Shown here: positions 1 through 7,961 of the stretch, piece by piece
Position numbering within the stretch: position 1 is the stretch's first letter
Layout: the number at the start of each line of letters is the position of its first letter
Assembly: GCF_026339955.1 (NCBI RefSeq)
Contig: NZ_JAPEPW010000003.1
Location: forward strand, 558,001 to 622,000
Direction: 5' to 3'
Origin: Streptomyces sp. NBC_01549
GTDB taxonomy: Bacteria; Actinomycetota; Actinomycetes; Streptomycetales; Streptomycetaceae
DNA length: 64,000 nt
Made by a program: the position numbers and the translations under genes
The notes under the pieces: model-generated
Seen by the model: the letters and a program-made list of their open reading frames with translations, nothing else
Told to the model about the DNA's origin: nothing
The model's database searches: none

Positions 1-409
1 CTCGTCGACGACGAAGCCGCCCCCACCGAGTAGTAGCTCCGTTCGTCGAGCGCCCGGGGCCGTCGTCGGTGAAAGCGTAAAACACCATGCCGTTGGCGTG
101 CGGGGGCAGGGACCTACGCCGGTGCAGCACCAGGTCGGCAGCGCTGTCGAAGCCGATCCGGTGCTTGCCAGCCAGGAGCAGGGTGCGGCTGTCGCGCACC
201 TGCGCGACCCGGCTGTCGGCCCGGTCGGCGTCGACGGTGGCGGGGTCCTCGTCCTCGAAGCCGAGCACGACGGCCTTGTCCGAGCCGTGTCCGTGACCGG
301 TCGCGCCAAGCGACCCGAACAGTTCGGCCCGCACCCGGCTGACGGAGGGCAGGAGGCCCTCCTCGTCCAGGAGCCTGACGAAGCGCCGGGCGGCCCGCAT
401 CGGCCGCAC
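1..409 (-). pseudogene. sdaA: L-serine ammonia-lyase fragment (sdaA remnant)
   Basis: Read on the minus strand, this stretch encodes the middle of a single-chain L-serine dehydratase, which deaminates serine to pyruvate with an Fe-S cluster. Visible family signatures are MRAARRF, LFGSLGATGHGHG, KAVVLG, LVLHRR and HANGM. Near the window start the reading frame slips twice, so that YYSV and GGGFVVDE fall in different frames. On the upstream side homology stops abruptly near 409, where a recombinase fragment on the other strand begins. It continues past the left window edge, so the rest of the gene is unseen. The frameshifts and the missing N-terminus make it non-functional. Confidence 0.75.
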
Positions 410-992
410 CGACGAACACGGCCGCCCGGGGAAGGTGACCTTCCATCAGTTCCGGCACACCCTGGCCACCCGGTTGATCAACGCCGATGTTCCCCAGCCC
501 GTGATCCAGACCCTGCTCGATCACATGTCGCCGGCCATGACGGCCGTCTAAGCCAAGCTCCACGACAAGACGCTGCGGCGGCACTGGGAGAACGCCCTCA
601 AGGTCAACCACGAGGGGCAGAAGGCCGAGATCGCCGCCGGCCACCCGCTCGCCGGGGCGGCCTGGGCGAAGATGAGCCTGGTCCGCGCGAAGGTGACGCT
701 ACCCAACGGCTGCTGCGGAGCCCCGGTGCAGACCGACTGCGAGTACGCCAACCCCTGTCTGGACTGCCGGTTCTTCATCACGACTGGCGACTTCCTCCAG
801 CAGCACCGCCAGCAGCGGCAGGAGACCAGCGAACTCATCACCCAGGCCGAGCAGGCCGGGCTCGCCCGGGTCGCGGAAAAGAACCGCCGCACCTTCGGCA
901 AGCTCGACAAAATCATCAGCGCTCTCGAAGAGACCGCCGAGAACCAGATCGTCGTCGGCGGCCACGTGGAGAACGTCGATGCCGCCAGCTGA
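399..992 (+). pseudogene. Tyrosine recombinase C-terminus, catalytic Tyr codon is TAA
   Basis: The frame encodes the C-terminal catalytic part of a phage-type integrase: FHQFRHTLATRLI carries the H-x-x-R pair, and LLDHMSPAMTAV carries the second His. Where the nucleophilic tyrosine is expected (V-Y-A-K-L-H-D), codon 549-551 is TAA. The frame is then open again through a tail ending at 992. The N-terminal half is missing and is replaced by the sdaA remnant. The last codons overlap the start of the next gene (979), the usual arrangement for a recombinase followed by a DUF6262-like partner. A single base change would explain the stop. Recombination activity is very unlikely. Confidence 0.8.
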
Positions 993-1433
993 CAACACCG
1001 CCGCTCTGGCCGAGGCCACCCGACAACGCAGCCACCGCGCCCGAACCAACGCCGAGAGAGCCATCTCAGCGGCACAGCGCACCGGCAGCCACACCAGCTT
1101 CGCGGCGATCGCGAAGGAAGCAGGTGTTTCAAGGTCCTGGCTCTACACGCAGCGAGATCTCGTCACGGCCATCCGACAGTTACAGAACCGGCAGCCCTCC
1201 AGCCAGCGGACCGGCTCGCAGCCCGCCTCGATTGCATCCATCCAGCGACGGCTGGACATCGCGCTCGCGCGGATCAAGCAGCTACGGACTGAGAACAGCG
1301 ACCTTCCCGCCTGGAAATGGCGTACGGGGAGATCCGCAGGTTGCGCGGGATCTCCCACTCCGGTGGGCTCGAGCCGGAGAAGCAAGAGAACAACGTCCCT
1401 TGGCGCATTCCTCGCACCACAGCCGAAAAATGA
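979..1433 (+). pseudogene. DUF6262-like recombinase partner, frameshifted
   Basis: This is a small basic protein with a helix-turn-helix-like segment (FAAIAKEAGVSRSWLY) followed by a coiled-coil region (RLDIALARIKQLRTENSDL). This is the layout of DUF6262/TnpC-like proteins encoded just after tyrosine recombinases. Around 1306 the coding signal moves to another frame (RLEMAYGEIRRLRG ... TTAEK, stop at 1431-1433). The nominal frame instead runs on to 1521 through unrelated sequence. The start overlaps the recombinase end by 14 bases. I read it as a one-base frameshift in a remnant module. Confidence 0.6.
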
Positions 1434-1456
1434 CCGTCAGGAGACCGGGGCCCCTG

Positions 1457-1462
1457 CTACGG
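1457..1462 (+). promoter_or_regulatory. Probable -10 element (TACGGT) of the thrS leader
   Basis: TACGGT lies 8 bases before the ATG of the Thr-codon leader peptide. That spacing predicts transcription starting at or next to the ATG, so the leader would be translated from a leaderless mRNA, as is common in Streptomyces. No convincing -35 hexamer is seen at optimal spacing. Confidence 0.4.
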
Positions 1463-1470
1463 TGATCGGC

Positions 1471-1521
1471 ATGAAGCGCGCTGCCATGACGACGACGCCG
1501 GAGAGTGTCCCGGCGCGCTGA
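1471..1521 (+). CDS. Thr-rich leader peptide of thrS attenuator
   Basis: This 16-codon open frame reads MKRAAMTTTPESVPAR. It has three consecutive threonine codons (ACG ACG ACG, 1489-1497) and stops 15 bases before a strong terminator hairpin that precedes a threonyl-tRNA synthetase gene. The arrangement is that of ribosome-mediated attenuation: scarce charged tRNA-Thr would stall the ribosome on the ACG run and change the folding of the downstream RNA. No ribosome-binding site precedes the ATG, which fits leaderless initiation from the -10 at 1457. The regulatory role is inferred from layout. Confidence 0.7.
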   Translation: MKRAAMTTTPESVPAR

Positions 1522-1536
1522 CAGACGACCTGATCC

Positions 1537-1566
1537 GAAGCCCCGGGGCAAGTGCCCCGGGGCTTC
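1537..1566 (+). terminator. Attenuator terminator upstream of thrS
   Basis: A perfect 13-bp stem (GAAGCCCCGGGGC, 1537-1549, paired with 1554-1566) closes a four-base loop. It sits between the Thr leader peptide and the synthetase ribosome-binding site. The leader itself contains a shorter competing pair, CGCCGG with CCGGCG, around 1496-1515, so alternative folding is possible. Confidence 0.75.
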
Positions 1567-1611
1567 GTCGTAGGCCCGGTCACTTGCTCCGCAACCAGCA
1601 AGGAGACCGCG

Positions 1612-2850
1612 ATGACCACCGTCCACGACCACCGCAAACTCGGCCGGGAACTGAACCTGTTCGACACTGACCCGCTGATCGGCGCCGGACTGCCTTACTG
1701 GCTGCCCGAAGGCGCGGCCGTGAGGCACACCCTGGAGGAGTACATCCGTTCCGCTGAGCGGCGAGCGGGCTACCAGCACGTGTACTCGCCCGTGCTCGGC
1801 AAGCGGGAGCTGTACGAGATCTCCGGGCACTGGGCGCACTACAGCGATGACATGTTCCCCCCGATGGACATCGGCAGCGAGCAAGTCGTTCTGCGGCCGA
1901 GCCTGTGTCCTCACCATGCGGTCATCTACCGTTCCCGCTCCCACAGCTACCGCGAACTACCCCTGCGTATGGCCGAACTCGGCGGTATGTACCGGTCCGA
2001 ACTCTCCGGTGTGCTCGGCGGGCTGACCCGCGTCCGGGCCATCCAACTCAACGACGCGCACATCTTCTGCACTCTGGACCAGGTTGCCGAGGAGGCGCAG
2101 GCAGCGCTGGAGATGATCCGCCGCGCATATGAGGCGCTCGGCATCAACGCGACCCGCTACCGGCTGTCCCTCCCGGGCCCTGGAGGCAAGTACGTCGCTG
2201 CACCGGAGAAGTGGCAACGGTCCACCGCCCTGCTGACCGACGTCCTCGACCGCTCCGGCCTGCCTTACGAGGCGGCCCAGGGAGAGGCCGCGTTCTACGG
2301 CCCCAAGATCGATGTCCAGGTCACCGACGGCGCCGGCCGGGAGTCCACCCTCTCCACCGTCCAGGTCGACTTCCACCAGCCCGAGCAGTTCGACCTGCAC
2401 TACATCGGCGCGGATGGCGCCAAGCACCGCCCGGTCATGGTCCACCGCAGCATCATCGGCAGTGTGGAGCGAGCCGTCGCCCATCTCATCGAACAACATG
2501 GTGGCGCCTTCCCCGCCTGGCTCGCCCCCACTCAACTGGCGATCCTCCCGATCTCCGACACCGAACTGCCGAACGCCGCAGCGGTCGCCCAGCGATGCAC
2601 CGACCTCGGACTGCGTGCCGAGATCGTCGGCCCGGAACGCGGCAGTCTGGGCGCCCGCATCCGAGAGGCCCGCCTGGTTCCCTACCAAGCCGTCATCGGC
2701 ACCAAGGAAGCCGCTGACAACCTCGTCGCACTGCGACTGCGTGACGGACGCCGACTCGACCCGCAGCCGGCCAGCGAAGTCCTGACTCACATCAGCACCC
2801 TCATCGATGCCCACAGCACCGAACTGTGGGACAGCGCGACCAGTTCGTAG
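1612..2850 (+). CDS. thrS: Short threonyl-tRNA synthetase without editing domains
   Basis: This 412-residue class II synthetase would charge tRNA-Thr with threonine. It begins directly at the catalytic domain: no TGS and no editing (SAD) domain precedes it, whereas ordinary bacterial ThrRS is about 650 residues. Visible are the motif-2 region (GGLTRVRAIQLNDAHIF), the zinc-site Cys in RPSLCPHH, motif 3 near HRSIIGSVERAVAHLIE, and a C-terminal anticodon-binding domain from about residue 310. ATG 1612 is chosen because AAGGAG lies at 1600-1605. Upstream is a Thr-codon leader and terminator. It may be a starvation-induced or resistance-type second ThrRS. Lacking the editing domain, it would be expected to discriminate against serine less well. 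Function as ThrRS is well supported; the special role is inference. Confidence 0.88.
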   Translation: MTTVHDHRKLGRELNLFDTDPLIGAGLPYWLPEGAAVRHTLEEYIRSAERRAGYQHVYSPVLGKRELYEISGHWAHYSDDMFPPMDIGSEQVVLRPSLCPHHAVIYRSRSHSYRELPLRMAELGGMYRSELSGVLGGLTRVRAIQLNDAHIFCTLDQVAEEAQAALEMIRRAYEALGINATRYRLSLPGPGGKYVAAPEKWQRSTALLTDVLDRSGLPYEAAQGEAAFYGPKIDVQVTDGAGRESTLSTVQVDFHQPEQFDLHYIGADGAKHRPVMVHRSIIGSVERAVAHLIEQHGGAFPAWLAPTQLAILPISDTELPNAAAVAQRCTDLGLRAEIVGPERGSLGARIREARLVPYQAVIGTKEAADNLVALRLRDGRRLDPQPASEVLTHISTLIDAHSTELWDSATSS

Positions 2851-2899
2851 CAGACGAAGTCAACCTCCACGTCTCCCGAAGGCAGAGGGAGGAAGTCCG

Positions 2900-3125
2900 C
2901 GCTCCTCCCCCTGCCGCGTGGAGGACATGTCCACCACGCAACCAACCTGGTCAAGGCGGTAAGCGCCGCTTCAGCTGGCCATAACACGAGTTCTCCGCCC
3001 AGCGGCAGCTGCCCGTCGGTGGCGGCGCGATTGCGGTACTGCCGGTGCAGTTCGGCTGCCTGGAGCAGCAGGTCGCGGCGGGTCAGGTCCGCCGCAAGCT
3101 CATCGAGGTTGGCCCGGCATCGGCA
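2900..3125 (-). pseudogene. Unrecognised coding remnant
   Basis: On the minus strand a frame reads NLDELAADLTRRDLLLQ followed by AAELHRQYRN and GELVLWPAEAALTALTRL. This has coding-like, helical composition but no start near its upstream edge and no family I can name. It fills most of the gap between thrS and the MarR gene and is probably a truncated gene. Confidence 0.25.
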
Positions 3126-3134
3126 TGCAAAAGC

Positions 3135-3158
3135 AACAGTACTTATATAAGCGCTGTT
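3135..3158 (+). promoter_or_regulatory. 24-bp palindromic operator before MarR gene
   Basis: AACAGtaCTTATATAAGcgCTGTT is a near-perfect inverted repeat (10 of 12 positions paired) in otherwise GC-rich DNA. It abuts a -10-like TACGAT at 3158-3163 and ends 12 bases before the MarR ATG. It is a good candidate for an autoregulatory MarR binding site overlapping the promoter. Confidence 0.65.
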
Positions 3159-3169
3159 ACGATACGCTG

Positions 3170-3670
3170 ATGACCGACTCCCATGCGCTCGACCCCAGCC
3201 AGCAGAGCCTCTGGCGGCCCCTGCGCCTGCTCCAGGCGTCGATGGACGCCGACATCGCCCGGATCTACTCCGAGCAACAGATCGACGGGCTCAAAACAAG
3301 CTTCGTCATGGAACTGCTCCGGCTTCACGCCTGCGGACCCATGACCATCACCGAACTGGCCGAGTCGGTCCACCGCACGCACTCAGCGCTCAGCCAGAAA
3401 GTTGCCGCGATGCGCATGGCCGGCTGGGTCCAGACGGTCGTGGGCGATGACGCGCGCAGCAAGAGGGTGACGCTCACCGACAAAGGCCGCCGCGTCGTCG
3501 GTCGCCTGGCGGCAGAATGGCGTGCCACCGAGGACGCCCTCGCTGAGCTTGAGGCCGAGATTCCCTACCCGCTCTCCCGGGTTGTCGCCGATATCGAGCA
3601 GGCCCTTGAGCGCAAGAGCTTTCACGACCGGGTCACCGAGAAGCTGGCGGAGGACCCCGCATGGGGCTGA
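3170..3670 (+). CDS. MarR-family transcriptional regulator
   Basis: This is a 166-residue winged-helix regulator. The DNA-binding region spans about residues 55-115 (MTITELAESVHRTHSALSQK, then DDARSKRVTLTDKGRR as the wing), flanked by helices typical of MarR dimerisation. ATG 3170 is preferred over an upstream in-frame start because it lies at the expected distance from the TACGAT -10 and just after the palindrome, which suggests a leaderless transcript. Its last 10 bases overlap the next gene, an MFS exporter, so the pair is probably co-transcribed. MarR proteins usually repress themselves and an adjacent exporter until a ligand binds. Confidence 0.85.
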   Translation: MTDSHALDPSQQSLWRPLRLLQASMDADIARIYSEQQIDGLKTSFVMELLRLHACGPMTITELAESVHRTHSALSQKVAAMRMAGWVQTVVGDDARSKRVTLTDKGRRVVGRLAAEWRATEDALAELEAEIPYPLSRVVADIEQALERKSFHDRVTEKLAEDPAWG

Positions 3671-4917
3671 GGCACACGCTGCTCGACGTGACCCCACTCC
3701 GGTCGTCACCGCAGTTCCGGCGATTGTGGCTCGGCCAAGCCCTGTCCGGTTTCGGCAGCCAGATGACACTCGTCGCCGTGATGTTCCAGGTCTGGCAGAT
3801 GACGAAAAGCACCACGTGGACGGGCGCCGTCGGGCTGGCACAGGCGATTCCACTCGTCGCGCTCGGTCTCTTCGCCGGGTCGCTCGTCGACCGCGTGGAC
3901 CGCCGGAAGTTCTATCTGCTCACGACCAGCGGGCAAGCCGTGTGTTCGCTCCTCCTCGCACTCCAGGGCTTCCTCGGGCACCTTCCTGTCGCCGGTGTTT
4001 TGGGGCTGGTCGCCGTTCAGTCCTGCTTCGTCGCCGGCGGCGGCCCGGCTTCACGCACCTTCATTCCGCACCTTCTGCCCAAGCACCAGCTGGCCGCGGG
4101 AGTGGCGCTGAGACGCATCGCCTTCCAGGGCGCCATGCTGGTGGGGCCCGCGCTGGGCGGGCTGATCGTGGGCGGGCTGGGCGTCGGCGGCTGCTACCTG
4201 GTCGACGCCCTCACCTTCATCGCCGCGTTCTACGGCGCGTTGGGCTTGCCGCGGATGAACCCCGGAGACGAGCCCGCACGGCCTGGCCTGCGCGGAGTGC
4301 TGGACGGTCTGGCCTTCTTGGGCCGCACTCCCGTCATTCGCGGGGCCCTGCTCACTGACCTGGCCACGACCGTGCTGTCGATGCCCATCAGCCTGTTTCC
4401 CTTGATCAACGCAGAGCGGTTCGGCGGCAATCCGCGCACTCTCGGACTGTTCCTCACAGCCATAGCCGTCGGCGGTGTGGCAGCGTCCCTCTTCTCCGGG
4501 ACCTTCACCCGGCTCCCGCGCCCCGGCCTGGTCATGCTTGGCGGATCCGCAACCTGGGCCGCGGCGTTAACGCTCTTCGGCATGTCACCCGACCCGTGGG
4601 TCGGTCTGGCCTTTCTCGTCATAGCCGGCGCCGCCGACACCGTCTCCGTCGTATCCCGGAGCACTGTCGTCCAGATGCACACCCCACACGAACTACTCGG
4701 CCGGGTCAGCGCTGCTGAGCAGATCGTCGGGCAAGCCGGCCCCGACATCGGCAACATGCGTGGCGGCCTCGTCGCGGACGCCACCTCGGGAGCAGCAGCC
4801 CTCGTCAGCGGTGGCCTGCTGTGTCTCGGCGCCGTCGCCGTGGTGGGCGCCACCACGGCGGACCTGCGCAGTTCCTCCGCACCGTCCCCACCCCACACAG
4901 CCTCAGCCAGCCCTTGA
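3661..4917 (+). CDS. MFS exporter (EntS/MFS_3 type)
   Basis: This 418-residue multi-spanning membrane protein has an N-terminal FRRLWLGQALSGFG motif, the inter-helix signature DRVDRRKFY after TM2, and a GRVSAAEQIVGQAGPDIG segment typical of the MFS_3 group of multidrug or siderophore exporters. About 12 hydrophobic segments are visible. Translation is coupled to the MarR gene by a 10-base overlap, and a 20-bp terminator follows at 4960. Substrate is unknown; the MarR neighbour suggests drug or metabolite efflux. Confidence 0.85.
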   Translation: MGLRHTLLDVTPLRSSPQFRRLWLGQALSGFGSQMTLVAVMFQVWQMTKSTTWTGAVGLAQAIPLVALGLFAGSLVDRVDRRKFYLLTTSGQAVCSLLLALQGFLGHLPVAGVLGLVAVQSCFVAGGGPASRTFIPHLLPKHQLAAGVALRRIAFQGAMLVGPALGGLIVGGLGVGGCYLVDALTFIAAFYGALGLPRMNPGDEPARPGLRGVLDGLAFLGRTPVIRGALLTDLATTVLSMPISLFPLINAERFGGNPRTLGLFLTAIAVGGVAASLFSGTFTRLPRPGLVMLGGSATWAAALTLFGMSPDPWVGLAFLVIAGAADTVSVVSRSTVVQMHTPHELLGRVSAAEQIVGQAGPDIGNMRGGLVADATSGAAALVSGGLLCLGAVAVVGATTADLRSSSAPSPPHTASASP

Positions 4918-4959
4918 CCCCGGCTCCGGCAAACGCCTGGCTGGGCAGCGCCCTTCGGC

Positions 4960-5012
4960 GCCTACGGTTGAGTGGGACAGGTTGGCGGTCTGTGTCCCGC
5001 TCAACCGTAGGC
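4960..5012 (+). terminator. Long stem-loop terminator after MFS gene
   Basis: A 20-base arm (4960-4979, GCCTACGGTTGAGTGGGACA) pairs with 4993-5012 with a single G-U pair. It follows the MarR/MFS operon by about 40 bases and precedes the VOC gene. Confidence 0.75.
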
Positions 5013-5065
5013 AGTCGCCTCTAGGATCTTCATTGCGGAAGTCCACTGGTCGCCCCGGAGGTGTC

Positions 5066-5437
5066 ATGCCCCTGCAGATGAAGTTGAGCGCGATAACACT
5101 CGACTGCCCTGATCCGCTGGCTCTGGCGGCCTTCTATCAGCAGGCCACCGGCCTCGAACCCCACCCGAAGTCGGACGCCGACTTCGCCGGTCTCGACCGT
5201 GAGGACGGACTCTCCATCGGCTTCCAACGGGTTGACGACTACCAGGCCCCGCGCTGGCCTGACCAAACCGTTCCCCAGCAGCTTCACATCTGCTTCAAGG
5301 TGGATGAGGACTTGGAAGAGGCCGAGGCCCGGCTGCTGGAGCTGGGCGCGAGCAAGCCGGATCACCAGCCTCACGGGGCCAAAGCGCGGGTTCTCACCGA
5401 TCCGGCTGGGCACCCCTTCTGCATCGTCAGAGACTAA
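5066..5437 (+). CDS. VOC / glyoxalase-like domain protein
   Basis: This 123-residue single-domain protein of the vicinal oxygen chelate fold reads LDCPDPLALAAFYQQATGLEP at the start and HICFKVDEDLEEAEARLLELGA in the middle, ending TDPAGHPFCIV, all typical of the small glyoxalase_6-like proteins of actinomycetes. Such proteins act as metal-dependent lyases or dioxygenases, or as antibiotic-binding proteins; nothing here fixes the substrate. ATG 5066 follows a GGAGG box at 5057-5061. It stands alone after a terminator. Confidence 0.8.
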   Translation: MPLQMKLSAITLDCPDPLALAAFYQQATGLEPHPKSDADFAGLDREDGLSIGFQRVDDYQAPRWPDQTVPQQLHICFKVDEDLEEAEARLLELGASKPDHQPHGAKARVLTDPAGHPFCIVRD

Positions 5438-5765
5438 CTGGGGGTGCAGACCCCCGCTGACGGATACCGGCCGTCCTGACGTACTCCAGCTCGACGTCCT
5501 CCGCCGACACCTCGCGCACATCCATCCGGACCCCCGGTACGGCGCCGATCAGCCGCCTTGACCCTAGAGGCGCCGTGAGCGCCGTACCCACACAAGACCG
5601 GAACTCTCCAGAGCTTGCTTACACATGGCCGAACCCAGCCGTACATGCCTACGGAAGAGCAGGACTGCCTACACGTCACAGAGACAGGACAGCCAGGTCG
5701 GCACCGGATCAATGTCCGTGACGGCGGCTCAGCTCGTTTGCTGTCGCTCGTCTAGGTGATGTCGC
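5438..5765. other. Gap without a clear gene
   Basis: No convincing gene is seen here. A short minus-strand stretch near 5480-5560 (LIGAVPGVRMDVREVSAEDVE) looks coding-like but has no start or recognisable family. Confidence 0.4.
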
Positions 5766-5805
5766 TCGACGCCCCGGCCGCCGGGGTCGGTGGCGGGGGC
5801 GTCGA
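5766..5805 (-). terminator. Terminator downstream of GNAT gene
   Basis: TCGACGCCCC at 5766-5775 pairs with GGGGCGTCGA at 5796-5805, with further C/G pairing inside. It lies 15 bases past the stop of the minus-strand acetyltransferase. Confidence 0.55.
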
Positions 5806-5819
5806 GGTGGTTGGTTAGC

Positions 5820-6509
5820 TCACGAGGGCCGGTCAGTGAAGCCCATCGGGCAGTCGTCGGTCTTATCCGCCAGGCCGAGCAGAGGCAGACAGGCGCTGAG
5901 TCCGTCGATTGAGACGCTTGCTTGCTGGTGCTCCTCCCACCGCGCGCGGGAGAGCCGCAGTCGGCGCATGACGGTGACCTGGCCGCGCACGGTCAGGCGC
6001 TCGATGCCATCTGGCTCGTAGCCAAGCTTGCTGGACACCCGGAACGATGACGGGTTGTCCGCGAAGGCGCCGGAGGTTGCCTCGGCTGCTTTCAGCCCAG
6101 CGAACGCCAGGTGAAGGACGGCTGCGCGCATTTCGGTGCCGATTCCTCGTCCTTGGTGTCGAAGGCCGATCCAGGAGCCGGTGTCGACCTCACGCAGGGT
6201 CGCGTAGTTGCGGGCGGCGATCGTCTGCTGACCGACGATCTGGCCGTGCTCGAAGACCGCGAGATTCAGGGCCCAGTTGTCCGGGGTCCAGTTGCCAAGC
6301 CGGAGCCAGTAGTACTGAACCACCGAACGTGCTCGTTCCCGGGGAGGCAGATCCGTCCAGGGGACGGAGAAGGGCATGCGGTCTGGATCGTGGACGCCTT
6401 CCGCCGCAAGGTCGGCCAGCTCGGAGAGTTCCTCACCTGAGGGCAGACGGAGTTCCAGGCGAGGCGTGGTCAGTCGCAGTCCGAGCAGAGGCCAGTGGTC
6501 GATGAGCAT
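5820..6509 (-). CDS. GNAT-family N-acetyltransferase
   Basis: This 229-residue protein is of the RimJ/RimL-like GNAT group, which transfers acetyl from acetyl-CoA to an amine. The N-terminus (LRLTTPRLELRLPSGEEL) is the typical first strand. The acetyl-CoA loop is visible as GLRHQGRGIGTEMRAAVLHLAF, followed by EATSGAFADNPSSFRVSSKLGYEPDG. It continues about 40 residues beyond the fold. ATG 6509 is the first start in frame. It is monocistronic, with a terminator at 5766-5805. Substrate unknown. Confidence 0.85.
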   Translation of the reverse strand: MLIDHWPLLGLRLTTPRLELRLPSGEELSELADLAAEGVHDPDRMPFSVPWTDLPPRERARSVVQYYWLRLGNWTPDNWALNLAVFEHGQIVGQQTIAARNYATLREVDTGSWIGLRHQGRGIGTEMRAAVLHLAFAGLKAAEATSGAFADNPSSFRVSSKLGYEPDGIERLTVRGQVTVMRRLRLSRARWEEHQQASVSIDGLSACLPLLGLADKTDDCPMGFTDRPS

Positions 6510-6621
6510 GAGTCATTCTGCGGGGCTGACCAGACTCCGCTCACCTTGTTTTCGTCGCAGGGGGCGCTGACCGAGATGTCGTCGCCGCGGTGTGACCCGC
6601 GGCGACTGTCCGGTTCTTACT

Positions 6622-7046
6622 TCACCCCTGGCCAGTAGGGTCGGCGAGGCGGGTTTCGAGGTCGGCGAGGCGCCGGTCTTGGAAGCGGAGGTTGGAGCGG
6701 GCGGCCTTGAGCCGCTCGTCGAAAGTGCGGTTGTCGGCGGTGAGCTGGCGGACCCGCTGTTTGAGGGTGGTGTTCTCGGTGGTTATCCGCTGGATGGCCT
6801 CTTAGGTCCACTCGGCCTGCAAGTCCCGGCTCTCGACGAGGAGTTCGCCGATGCGAGCCCGCTGGGGGCGAGGATCTCTGCATGGGCAGTTTTGAGGGAG
6901 TCCTCGGCGTTCAGCGCGCGTTCGCGGCAGGTTGCCTCGTGTTCGTTGTCCTGGTCGGCGAGGATCCCGGTCCGCCGTTCGCCGGTCTCGGCCATCGCCG
7001 TGGTGACGGCGGCTCTGGCCTCGGGGTTCTCGTAGAGGAAGGGTCG
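6622..7046 (-). pseudogene. DUF6262-like protein remnant (inverted relative to its N-terminus)
   Basis: The minus strand encodes FLYENPEARAAVTTAMAETG, a long coiled coil (RALNAEDSLKTAHAEI, then RIGELLVESRDLQAEWT), an in-frame TAA, and EAIQRITTENTTLKQRVRQL to a stop at 6622-6624. This is the C-terminal two-thirds of a DUF6262-like recombinase partner. It has at least one frameshift and one nonsense codon. The matching N-terminal segment (AVARRAGVSRT) lies immediately next to it, but on the opposite strand. Confidence 0.6.
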
Positions 7047-7160
7047 CCGCAGCACCGAGGCCGCCGTCGAACGCGTCCACGACGCCCTCGCCCGGCTCCG
7101 CCGTGAGAAAGCCAAGATCAGCGTTGCCGCCGTCGCCCGCCGCGCGGGCGTGTCCCGCAC
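7047..7160 (+). pseudogene. DUF6262-like N-terminal segment in opposite orientation
   Basis: The plus strand encodes AAVERVHDALARLRREKAKI followed by SVAAVARRAGVSRT. That is the helix-turn-helix part that should directly precede FLYENPEA, which is found on the minus strand just to the left. The junction is near 7046. Either an inversion broke one gene or two head-to-head copies were trimmed. Confidence 0.5.
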
Positions 7161-7409
7161 TGCGCCCGCGTACGCCGCGGGCGGGCTTCAGCCCAACGGG
7201 GCCATCTCTCCCGACGGTCGAGGACGGCCGTCCCCGGAAGAGGCCCGTCGGCCATCCGAGGCCTTCACTCCCGCCCGGTCTCCTCAGTCGGCTGCCGCGA
7301 GCCCTCAATCGACTCGGTCGCTCGGCATCAGCAACGGAGTGGTGGAGGGGCAAGTGCGCGGTGTGCAGTCACGCACCGAGCAACAGGGTGAATCAAACTC
7401 CGAGACGGT

Positions 7410-7961
7410 GTGGACTTTCCGGGCTACGCGTTCGAAGGGGCGATTTCCGAAGGCGATTGGGTGCGGGCGCACGGCAAGATGAAGAGAGGCACGCGGCGGG
7501 CGACGCATCTCCACCGGCACCAGCAGCACTCGATTGCCGGCCTCGTCATGCTCGCCTACGGCCGTGAGGCCCTGTCGGTCACCGAGCTGCTGAAGCTCGG
7601 CGTCAAGCACGAGGCCCTGACCGACCGGGGCTGGCTCCACGCCGGCCTCGCCGACCTGGCTACCAGTTACGGGGTCCCTGGCCGCGCCGAACCCGTCGCG
7701 GCCAGGGACCTGATCGACCGCCTGGCCGACGCCCCGGTGGTCATCTCGGTGACCGAGCAGTTCCCCGACGACGGCCGCAAGGGCGGCCACCTGGTCATCG
7801 CCCGCGGCTACGAGGACGGCACTGACCCGGACTTCCTCATCCGTGACCCGTCCGCCTGGGGCCAGAGTCACGCCCGGGTGCCGCTCAGCCGCCTGTCCGC
7901 CTCCTACACCGGACGCGCCATCACCTTCGCTCCGCTCACCGCCGGAAGGACCAGCTCGTGA
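7410..7961 (+). CDS. C39-like peptidase-family protein, N-terminally truncated hybrid
   Basis: From about residue 45 the protein resembles the C-terminal part of peptidase_C39-like proteins: GWLHAGLADLATSYGVPG, VVISVTEQFPDDGRKGGHLV, FLIRDPSAWGQ and SASYTGRAI. The GGHL His and the DPS Asp positions are present, but the N-terminal region that should hold the catalytic Cys is absent. The first 40 residues (EGDWVRAHGKMKRGTRR) look like a different protein fused at about 7495. The stop overlaps the GTG start of a murF-like gene (GTGA). Probably non-functional. Confidence 0.55.
   Translation: MDFPGYAFEGAISEGDWVRAHGKMKRGTRRATHLHRHQQHSIAGLVMLAYGREALSVTELLKLGVKHEALTDRGWLHAGLADLATSYGVPGRAEPVAARDLIDRLADAPVVISVTEQFPDDGRKGGHLVIARGYEDGTDPDFLIRDPSAWGQSHARVPLSRLSASYTGRAITFAPLTAGRTSS

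Noticed and set aside
1457..1612. T-box riboswitch before thrS
   Set aside because: No T-box consensus or specifier-stem structure is seen. A short open frame with three Thr codons and a terminator explains the region better.
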